Part shown: positions 25,801-37,800 of the stretch, in pieces | Position numbering within the stretch: the stretch's first letter is position 1 | How the letters are laid out: the number at the start of each line of letters is the position of its first letter | From: Bactrocera neohumeralis | Lineage: Eukaryota > Arthropoda > Insecta > Diptera > Tephritidae | DNA: 64,000 nucleotides | Reading direction: 5' to 3' | Assembly: GCF_024586455.1 (NCBI RefSeq) | Contig: NC_065919.1 | Span: forward strand, 21,260,017-21,324,016 | Made by a program: the position numbers and the translations under genes | Notes under the pieces: generated by a model | What the model saw: the letters and a program-made list of their open reading frames with translations, nothing else | Database searches by the model: none | What the model was told of the DNA's origin: nothing

Positions 25801-28800
25801 ACCAAAAAACAACAACAACAACAATACGAAACAGCATTAACAAACATAAGGGCAGCAGTCGGCACAAACCAAGGCAAGGCGGCTCAAGTGAAGCGGTCTG
25901 TGGCACCACAAAGCATGGGGACACACACACATGCAGATATGCGCTACGCCTTTGACACTTTTGTCCTTCCTCCACTATTATTTGCTTGTTAGTAGCCGCC
26001 GCTGCAGTTGTTTTCACGCTGCCTGCCCCTTCGAAATGCACACACACACACGCGTTGCCCTTACTTCATTTTTCTTCGTTTTTGGCGCTGCTGTTGTCGT
26101 GTTGAAATCAAAAGTGGGTGTCAAAATAATTGGGTGAAAATGTCGCTGACAAGCGAAGTGAGCGATCGCGTTCACATTCGCATTTCGCACTCGCATTAAA
26201 TTGGCTGCACAATGTCCGACGGCATATGTATATAGTATATATATGTATATTGTACATAAATACATACATACAGACATACACATATTCATAGATATGAAAG
26301 AATCGCCAAAATAGCAAAAAATAATGGGTATACTAACTGATTCAATAAGAAAATAGCAAATCACTCCTTTGTGTGTAGTTCCAGCGACGTTGCGTATTCA
26401 TAACTCAAGTTCGTTGCTTAAGTCTTTTGATTGAGAGCAATACACTATTCGACTTTTCGACATGCGTTTTTTATTCAGTTTGGAACTGTAGTTATAATAG
26501 CTGCACGGAAGTTATGAAAAAGTTAATTTATCAAACTAAGAAACAAAATGGAATTTTTCGTTAATTTTCTGCCAAATTTTATAATTTTGATTTGCTGAAA
26601 ATAATAAGCATATATCATATATATTCATTTGGTATTCATTGATATATTCTAATGAACTATTAAATCAAAATTAAATATTAATTTTTTATAGAGTTGCCAC
26701 ATCACTTGAAATAAAAAGCGAGAAAGCAAAAATTTTTCAAAGTAAATATTTTTGAAAATTACAAAAAAAAAGTGTGTTTAAATATGTATATTTAAACCAA
26801 ATTTATTAGAGTTGCCACCTTATTAGAAATAAAAACTCGAAATGGCAAAAAAAGTAAAATTTAAAAATGTCCCGAATTAAAAAATGTATTATCGTATATT
26901 TATAACTAGCGTTTGTGGTGTTGCCACCTCACCAAAAAAATAATAATTATGAAATAATAATGATGCTAAGTTGAAATATTTAAAAATTTAAAGAACTTAT
27001 TTTGGAATATTTAAAAAAAATAAAATTTGGAGTTGCCACATCACTTGAAAGAAAAAGCGATAAAACAAAAATTATTCAAAGTAAATTTTTTTGAAAATTA
27101 CAAAAAAAAAGTGTGTTTTAATATGTATATTTAAAACCAAATTTCTTAGAGTTGCCACCGCTTAGGTGTTACCACCTCACCAAAAAAAAAATAAAAATTA
27201 TGCTAAGTTGAAATTTTTAAAAATTAAAAGAATTTATTTCAGGATATTTGAAATAAAAAAATGTTGGAGTTGCCACATCACTTGAAAAAAAGCGGTAAAA
27301 CAACCACTATTCAAAGTAAATTTTTTTGAAAATTGCAAAAAAGTGTGTGTTTAGTAAGTATAATTAAAACTAAATTATTAGGGTTGCCACCTCCATCAAA
27401 TTTAAAGATTTTCCAAATAAAAAAAATAATTTTCGTTTATTTATAACCAGGTTTTATAGAATTGCTACCTCACTAGAAATAATAACAATGAAATAAAACT
27501 TTTTCAAAATTCAATTTTTTAAAAATTAAAAGAATTTATTTTAGTATATTTGAAAAAGAAATTGTGAGTGCCACCTCACTTAAAATAAAAACGTTGCAAC
27601 AAAAATTGTTAAAAATTTAACATTATTATTAAAATTAAAAACAAAAAGCCTTTTATTATAGTTAAAACTATATTTTGTAGAGTTGCCACCTCACTTGAAC
27701 TAAATACGTGAAATTAAAATTATTCAAAATTGAAATTTTTGAAAATTAAAAAAAAATATTTGTACTATGTAAATATATTTAAAACTTGTACTTGTGGTAT
27801 TGCCACCTTACTTGAAATATAAACCCAGAAACAAAAATCTTCAAAAGTTGAAATTTTTGAAAATTAAAAAATATATGTTTTATGATATTTAAATCTAGGT
27901 TTTGTGAATGTTTTAATGAATAAATATAGTTAAACGAAATATGAAATTTTGTAGAGTTGCCACCTCACTGGAAAAAAATGTGAAATTAAAATTATTCAAA
28001 ATTGAAATTTTTGAAAATTAAAAAACAAATATTTGTACTATATTTAAAACTTGTTCTCGTAGTGTTGCCACCTTACTTGAAATAAAAGCCCAGAAACAAA
28101 AATCTTCAAAGTTAAAATTTTTGAAAATTTAAAAGACATAGTACACATATATGTATGTACATACATATACTTTGTGGAGTTGACACCTTAATTTATATAA
28201 AACTAAAAAAACAAAAAATTCTTAACAATTTTGAAAAAAAAATATGTTTTCGAATAGTAAAAACTGGGCCTTTTGGAGTTTAAATAAAAACTGTGTCACG
28301 AAAATGTGTAAAGTCGATATTTTCCAAAAAAACATTATATTAAATTGAACAATTTTCGCAGGTTTGAGTAGCAGTTTAAGTCCAGTGTTGCCACCCTACT
28401 AAATTTTCGAAACACATTTTTTTAATTAGTTAAAATATAAATTATAACAAGGTTGCCACAATTTTAAGAATTTCCAAAAAACAGATTATCGAAAACTTGA
28501 TAAATTACAGAACGGCAAACATACTTACATACACATCTGTGGCTTGATTTTTTCATAATGTTGCCACCTAATTGCACCAAAAATTGGAAATAATTTTACA
28601 AGAGTTGAAATTTGATAAAATAAAGTCTCTTTAAACGCATGGATGCGCCACTGCTTCTTTGAAAAAATGTTCAACTTCAAAACAAAATTCTTAAATCTTA
28701 AAGAATGTTAAAATACCATAAACACTAAATTTTTTACACACCAACAACTATTTTTCAAATATATTGCGCGAAACCTGCAATTACAAATGTCAAATTAAAA

Positions 28801-31800
28801 CAAGCAATAAATTCCAAACCGAATTTTTCGACCCGCGACTGCTCCACTTCATGCAACGCAGACTTGCACACACATACACATGCGTAGTTATGTTATTGAA
28901 ATATAGAAATGTACGAACTCTTGACATATAAGCGAATTGCATAAATTGTTCACTTCGCATGTGCAACGGTATATTTGTCTATATGCCATGCAGCCATGTC
29001 CATTGCTGACTGGAATGGTTTCAAAAATGTTTGCCAAAGCGCCAAAGTCAGCCACCGCCACCCTGTTTTACGCATAAATCTTAGTCAAAGTGCGTAAGCC
29101 GACGCATAAATTCGCCAAAATCTACAACAACGACAACTAGTCGCTCGAATTAATGCGCGGAATTCGCGCGGCAATGCGTTGAAAGCGAAATTAGTCAAAT
29201 GTTGCACGGCGCCGCATGTTGGCATGCGCGTGTAGCAAGTGGCAGGCAAATACCCATGTGCGCGCCTAGCAAACTTTGCGTGCCTTTTCAAAATGTGGAA
29301 CAGGTGCATGTTCGTACAGCCGAAAAGACATGCTGCATGCCACATTTCTAACATGCAATCGCAATGCTTTGGCGTCTTAAGTTGTTGTGTATTATGCGCT
29401 TTTGGCTTGAAAGCTGCCGAAATTGTACAGAAATGTTATTAAAACAAAAAAAAACAAATTTTTCTCTAAAGCCTTATTGATCCAATAGTGTTGATACGAT
29501 TTACGCTTAAGAAGCCAAATTATTATATTATCTAATTGTTTTACTTGAAATTTTAGACAAAAAATTTTAAAAAGTTTTAAATAGGTGGCAACACTTCATT
29601 GAAATATATGTAACAGCTAATAGCCTTAATGTTGTATGCTTATGTTTCAATAATTTACATATTTTATAACATTTTTAAATTACAAAATACATAAATAGGT
29701 GGCAACTCTTCTTTAAAATATATTCAACAGCGAATCTTCTTAAAGTATTATGCCTATATTGCAATAATCTAATTATTTTATTATGATTTTAAAATAAAAC
29801 ATAAACAAATAGGTGGCAACTCTTCTTTAAAATATATTCAACAACTAATCTTCTTAAAGTTATATGCGTATATTTCAAAAACTCACCTATTTTAAAATAT
29901 TTCTAAATTAAAAAAAAACAGGTGGCAACTCTTCTTCAAATATATTCAACTAATATTATCACAAAGTTATATATCCAGATTTCCAAAACTCACATATTTT
30001 ATAATATTTCTAAATTAAAAAATTAACAAAAAGGTGGCAACTCTTCTTTAAAATATATTCGACAGCAAATCTTCTTAAAGTTGTATGCGTATATTTCAAA
30101 AAAACAAAAAATTGTATAATATTTCTAAATTAAAAAATTAATAAACAGGTGGCAACTCTTCTTTAAAATATATTCGACAACAAATTTTTTAATAAAAAAC
30201 AAATATTTAAATAGGTGGCAACTCTTAATTGATATATTTTTTATTGTTATACATAGCTCTTTGATATGCCACTTCTAGTGAATAAAAAAATTAGAACTCA
30301 TGGCAACCTCTTTTAAAAATTATTATTTTTTAATTATTCACAATTATTTTTATTATGTCACCCACATTTTTTATTTTATCATATTTTTTTTTTTATCAAT
30401 TTTATAAAAAAAAAAATATTTTAATAATGCACTTTACAAAATCTCCAAATTAATTTCCGTTTACTTATATTGTAATTATTTCTTTATTTTATCAATTTTA
30501 TGTGCATAAAAAGCTTTAAATTGGGTGGCAACATTTCTTAAAATTAATTTCAATTGTAAGTTTTATTAAGTGAGATGCCACAATTCATTTACATTTATTT
30601 AAATTTACAATTTAGACTTTATTATTATTATTAACTGGTGGCAACTCTTCTATAAAATTTTTGTTTATCGGCCATCTCAAATCTCTATGGCGTTATGCTC
30701 ATAACGAAAAAGTTCGTTTCCCTTATCAACTTTTTTAAAATATCAAATTTTGGACGGGTGGCAACGCTCAATAAAATATTTGTGAACTCAAACCTCATCG
30801 GTTTTAGTTTGTATGTCAGCTATATGCCATAGTGGTCTGATAGCGGCCTTTCCGACAAATGCGCAGCTTCTTGGTAAGAAATGAGGGGTGCAAAATTTCA
30901 GAACGATATACATATCTAAAACTGAGGGACTACTATAAAAAAATATGAAGGAAAAAATATGAGGAAAACGAAATAAAAGCTATCGTTTGTTAAAAATTTC
31001 TGTCTGAGCGGAATAAATCCAAAACATAAATTTCAAAAACCTTAAACTTAAACTCAAACTCAGTTTCGAAAATTCCTTTCTTCTCTAAACAAATAGCAAT
31101 TATAATAACTCAAAAAAATATGCAAAAAACTAACAATCTCTGCAAGGCTTAAGGCACATAAATTACTAAATAAACCGTTCTGTTGTAATTTATAAAAATT
31201 AAAAGCCGCCAAACAATTTTGAATTATGAACTATCGACGGAAACTGGCAGGCGGCCAATAAGCCGAACAAAACGCCACCAACTGTGCCTGCGTTGCGGCC
31301 ATTCACTTCAGCCATTTGAAGGGTGTGTTGCATGGAGTGCCAATATATGTATCTCACCATAGCATTGGAGATATTTAAAAGTGCAACAACAAAACCATAT
31401 GTGTTTCTTTTAAGTAAATAAAACGGTTACGAACGGTTTTTGCTCAGTGACTTTGTAATGGAAAAGCGCACCGAACGCTCGCTTTTAGTTAAATTTTATT
31501 TTCTTACGAGTCTATCAGTTATATTTTAACCTTTAAGTGCAACACAAGCTGGCATTGTTTATTTAATATCGCTTTTATTTTTTATTTTTGATTCAACATT
31601 TATTTATTTTATTATTTTGTTGGCGTTCTCTTGCAGGTTGTGCTAGTTCAGGGTCACTATCTGTCATATCTGCCGCTCTGCAGCCGCAACGAGCCGGTCT
31701 TTTTGGCCACATGCACACCCATTGCCATGCCGGAGACGCGCGAGTGTGTGGTGCAGGGTGCCACCAATGTGTTTACCACCATACATTCGATGGATATGAA

Positions 31801-34800
31801 AATTGCGCATATCGATAAAAAGTGAGATTATTTTATTTATTCAGATATACATACTATGTAATTGTAACCTGATTTAAATAGCTGTATAATTTGAAAATAA
31901 ATTTAATATTTTTTTTTTTATTTTATTTTCAATCTGTTTAATAACTTTTTTGTTTACATATTGTTTTTTATTTTATTTTTTATTAATTAAAATATTTTTT
32001 ATTTCTCTTTTATTTGTCCACAGCGGCGAGTTTCATTTGGGTTACAGCAAAAGCGATATACACGGACTCTCTTGGTACAATCTCTTACATTCGGAGAATT
32101 TGCGTGAGGCGCAAAGCAAACACCGGCTGAGTGAGTATTAAAAGTCAACAAAATTAAAGTAGTAAAAAGATTTTAGGATAAAGGTTAACGAATAGTTGAA
32201 AGAGAAAATAAAGCGAAAATTATTCTTATATAAAGTAAACTTATTTAGCTTAATTTCCTTTGTATAAGAATAATTTTCGCTTTATTTAAGGTTGAATAAC
32301 TACAATGCATATTCAAAAAAGTATTATTTTAAAAGGTGTTAGTAATAATTCAAACTATTATTAAATTTTTAAGCAAGATGTTTAAAAAGTAATCGAGTTA
32401 CTAATTTTAGAAATGTTTTACTACTTTTTAACCAGTTAGAACCAGTTTGATACCAGTTATAATATTAGTTAAGAGCCTAAAAATATACTACTTTTGCCTT
32501 AGCATTTTTTCTTTACAAAGTAGTATATGTTCGTATGTAGTATATAATCGAGTTACTAATTTTAGAAATAATTTACTACTTTTTAACCAGTTAGAACCAG
32601 TTTGATACCAGTTATAATATTAGTTAAGAGCCTAAAAGCATACTACTTTTTCCTTAGCATTTTTTCTTTACAAAGTAGTATATGTTGCCTACATTTAGGG
32701 GGACATCACATAAAATCCATGTAGGTTAACGAAAAAAGTGTATAACTTTATCTCATATTGTTCTCGATAGGTAGGTAGATAGGAGTACTGCCACTCCAAA
32801 AAGCCAGTGCCTCGTTATAGTAGCTGTAAGTCTGTATATACGAATTCTTGTAATAAATAGTAGACCCTTGGTCCTCTTTCTGTCATATTTGCACTATATC
32901 TGCTTTATTATCTTACTGCTTACTACTGAGTTCTATCTGTTCTAAGCTATTTGTTCAAAAAGATCTCTTTTGAGCGTTCTCAGTGGGCATGGTATTGACT
33001 CCGCCTCGAATTCGTCTAAACAGGCTTCTAGTTTCTCCATCTCGTCTATTTTCTCGTTGTCAAAGATATTTCTGTGAACGTGAACCCAAATTATAAACAA
33101 GTGGAGTTCTACCTACCAGTGAGCTTAAAGCTTTTTGTAGTTGTGGAAAATGCTGGAATTATCGGTGCTGTCAACAAACATTGCAATGCCGCCTGGCTGT
33201 CCGTGTATATGGTTGCTTTCTGTATCTTCCCGTAGTTATTCAATAGAACTTCGCAGGGTTTCTCAATACTTAATATTCCACTGCTTGAAAGATGCTGACT
33301 GAGTTTGTTAGGCGGATTGAAAGCGAAACCATCGGAGTATACCTAAGCCCCCACTCAGTAGTTTATTTTGGACCCGTCGGTATAGATAAAATAGGTCCTC
33401 ATCCCTTGCTGAACTTCTTCTCCATTCTCGTCGGGTATTCTCACCCGAAATTGACTATTTAAATCTAACCTTGGGAGGATGTAGCCTAATTTACTTATGT
33501 AAGCTGTTCCAACCTCCTAATTCCTTTTTTCTTATAGCAGAACTTGCTGCTGCTTCCCAAATTAAGACGTCTACAAGCAACCTTATGTGTAAGTCTAGTA
33601 GCCTTTCCAGAACCTTCAACATGAAGAATGCTTATAAGTCTAATCTCTTTTGCGTGTTCTTGTGCTTGGTTTAGGGATAACCTCCTTTCCGGCTTCTTAG
33701 GATGTAAGATAGTTAAATGCTGGCCTTACAGATATTTTGTAGCCTTAGAGTCATAGTTTTTTTAGTTTCTGCTTCAATATGGGAATAATTTCATCCGGAC
33801 CCGCCGCTTTAAGTGGCAAGAAGCTGTTTATAGCGCATATAATTTTCTTCTTGTTTCTTATGTAGTCGGATCGGTCTGTCTATTTGCAAGTAACTATGTC
33901 AGATTACCACATTGGTTCGCTGACTAACAGGGTGGTGTGTTTCCAGTAATTTCTCAAGAAATTCTCCACAAGAGGTGTTTCAGGATACACTTACGGTCTT
34001 TTAATAAAATATATTGATGTGTTCCTTAGACAGTATCTTACTCAGTCTAGCTGATTCTCTTTCAATGCTTAGTTATGGCCTCTTCATCACAAAACATAAC
34101 AGAAAAACTGAGAAATACAAAGCTCTTTGATGACCGCATTGACAGAGAGGATATACTAGTAGATACATACATCTTTCTAAACGACGGAGAGTCCTAAAAC
34201 CCATTGTATTTCTTATACTAGTATATCATCGTTATAATAGTCTACAGTCTCAAAATCAACTAGTTTATATATCGATGATTTAAGCAACGAATTAAGAATG
34301 TCTTAAAAAGGATATCTATGTCAATAATAAAATGTATTTTGTTCACAGCGGACGCTTTTAAAACTAATATTTTATTTAATTTCAGTAACTCAATCTGAGC
34401 AGGATCGCTCTTGTATTTTATTGGTGCGCATGCAACGAAGACAAGGCGATTTTATTTGGGTGCACGTGGTGCTGCAAGTGCGCGATAGTCAAGACACAAA
34501 CCAACAGCCGGTTATTGTGTGCACCAACCAGGTTTTAAAGTAAGTAAGAACTCTGCCTTATTAAATAATTAAAAAGAATATGCAAAGATTTAGACGAAAT
34601 AAGGTAAGTACAATTTATTTCCCACCTTTATTTGCAACAAACTTTTTCCTCGAACAAACGCCACTAACGAAATCACGTGGCAGACGTTTGCACTAATTTC
34701 GCGTACTCATTTCCGTTTCTCACGCAATCACAAGCCATACTTTGTTAGCACCTACATCTAACCCACAAAAAGCAAGCATGCTAATCAATTTTTTTTTCTA

Positions 34801-37800
34801 TTTTCTTTGCAACACCAATTCGCCAACTCAACCATCAACAACATCACCACAACGCAATTATATTTTCTTCACTCCACTCCAATCCATAGCGAACGTGAGG
34901 CTTCGGTAATGCTGGCCAATTCGTGGCTCTACCACTACTACTCGGTGCAGTCGAAGATACAATTCGGACTCGCTTTCGATGCGCCCACACGTGTGCCACC
35001 GACAACACCGGCCGCAGCAGCCGCGGCGGCAGTCTACTACCATCATCACGCACACCATGCCGCGCATTCGCATTTGCATCATCATCACACGGGCGCCGCC
35101 AGCACCACGGCCACACTTCCAGCCACCGCAACGGCGGGTTATGCCGCCGCATTGCATCCGCATCAAACGCACACACATTTGCACCACACGCAACACCAAC
35201 ACCTACATCCACACACACATACACATGCACATCATCAGTATCATCACATGACGACGGCGTCGTATGGCGGCGCATATCATACGCCCACCGGCGCGACCAG
35301 CGGTGGCAGCATGAGTGTGGGGAGTGGCAGCTGTGGTAGCGCGGAAAGTTCGCCAGCGCCGCATTTGAGTGGTCATCATCAACAAGGCCAACAGTTGCAA
35401 CATCATTTGCCAAGTAATGGCGGCATGGCGATGACGGGACATGCGGGTGTCATCAATGGTGCGGCCGTCAGTCCGTATTTATGTCACCGTCGTGTCGGTG
35501 CGGAACCAGTCGATTATAGTCAAGTGCCCGGCGGCGTCGGTGCACCACCGATCGGCTTGAATGGCGCGCGTTCACCTACTAACGGTCAAGTGGATGGACA
35601 AATGCGTTGCAGCAGCACGAATAGTTCCGTCTCCAGTCATAATGCTGCCACGCCACATTATGTCACACACAACAACAATACCAGTGGCAATAATAAACAC
35701 AACAACAGCAGTAGCGCCAATCACAGCAGCTCCAACAATAATCACAACAGCACACATAATCATAACCTCAACAGTGCTGCCAATATCAATACCAATGGTA
35801 ATGCGAGCTCCACGCAGCATCAGCGCCTCAGCTCGCCGCCCTCCAAGCGTCGCGCAATCGGTAAACTAGAACCACTCTACCTACCAGATGACGCGACCGA
35901 TGACACGCCAACAACAGTCACCGAAATCGATACACCCTACCATCTGCAACCACATTCGCTTATTGGCGCACCAGCCGAGTCGCATGCCTCGGTTATATTC
36001 GCTACCGTTGTGCCGACACGTCCGCGTCTCATACAAAAGTCCCTACCCAACGAACCGCCTGACTTTATCGACCAATGGAATCCCAGTCCACCTTGGTCGG
36101 AGTCCGCGCAGAAACTCTCACTTGACAGTTCGTCTTCCACACAGCAGGAGCTTAGTCCTTGTATTACAACTACACCACCTACACCGACAAGCGCACCGCC
36201 TACAGGCACACTGGGTTCGAATTACGGCAGCTTACAGACGCTGGGCCCAGCTTTTTCTTTCGAATGGATGTCCGATCCGTTGGTGCCAGTTGCAGATCCA
36301 TATGCGTCCTGTATTACATCACCCGATGGTGTACCGCTCGTAGTCGCTCATCATCCACATGCAACAGCGACAGCGCAGCATTCTTTCCATTGGAACACTA
36401 CGCCGTCGGAACATCATCAGCATTTGAGTCAACATTTGGCCTCGCATGGTCACCGTTTGCTTACGCTATCAAATACAGGTGCTGTGGATGCAATGCAACA
36501 ATCGTCAACTGTAATAACTAGCGGTGATGCAAGAAATGCGCGGACGAAGTCTCCTGAAGTTACCGAACGGAAAGGTGAGTTTACTGTCAAAAATTTTTGA
36601 CTTAATATTCTAAGAAAGTTTATACATGATATTGCTGGGATGACAGTGACACACAGTCTAACTTGCTGCACTTAAAAAGTGATTAGATTTTTATAATATA
36701 GTTTCTTTAAAGAATGTTTTCATCCATCAAATTTATCTTATATAAAATATGGTTTGAATTTCATTCTAAGCCAACCAAGTCCACATGAAAACGTATGATG
36801 CCCAACTTTCTCAAAAAACATGATTCTCTTCTCGGCTATTTGGTGAATGACTTAAATCTTTATCTACCTCCACTTGCTTAAGCTAGTTTACTTGATTTTT
36901 GTAAGTTGTTTATTCGATTCGCCAAGCTCCAAAATTTGTAGATGAGAGTCGAGACAGGTACCAAACTGAACTGAAATTGAATATTAAGAAACGGGTTAAG
37001 AAAAACGTATATGGCGTATTACACATGCAAGAGGATACTCACCAGGAACTGGAATACGAATATAGTCATGTGAATATATGCGCTGGTTTGGTGGTCAACA
37101 TTAAAGAACCAATATTTCATTAGAAACTATTGTATTCAGAGAGTAACCTGTCCATGGGTTACCAAGATGTGTCCAATAATATGCTTTATATGCTCTTGCA
37201 CCAACTGCTCATAGACGTGGCCTTTTCATGCGGAAAGTGGCAATATTTTCTGCCATAAGAATTAACATGATTGGTGCTTGGAAGAGGAAGAGTTATTGAC
37301 AAAGCGATGAAGAAGTTCGATACGAATGTAAATAAATCAGACTATATACTATCAATAGTGACTACTAGGTGATAATTCCCACTAGATTTTAATAGCGAAG
37401 AGGTTTAGTAAGAGGATCGTACTGTAAACTATACTGACGGGACTGCGGTGTTGGGACGAATGTATACTGCGAGGATCTAGATATATCTCTATATTGTCAT
37501 CTACCAAACGCAACTAGCATCTTCCAAGCGCAAGTATTAGGCAGGACAGGAAGGCCTGTGAGTTTCTCTTGAATAACTATGGGCGGACACAAAAAGTAAT
37601 TATATACACGAATAGCCAGGCGGCATTGCTAACATTGTCGTCAGCAAAGATCAATTCCATCATAGTTAGCAAATGTAGAAAGGTTTTAAGCGCACTAGCA
37701 GTTCAACTTCACTTGTCTATATTTGGAGTCAGGAACATTTTCGGTAACGAAATCGCAGACGAGTTGGTTAAGTCAGGAGCCTCTCTACACAAGTTCAAAA

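Noticed and set aside
34807..34889. ATG at 34807 as the start of a 597-residue protein
   Set aside because: The segment lies in the intron before a good CATAG acceptor at 34889. From 34890 the frame continues PAS-B in phase with the upstream exon, so the long frame is an internal exon.
34844..35442. Minus-strand frames of 80-190 codons opposite the dysf exon
   Set aside because: They are mirror images of the His/Ala-rich coding sequence and show no domain.
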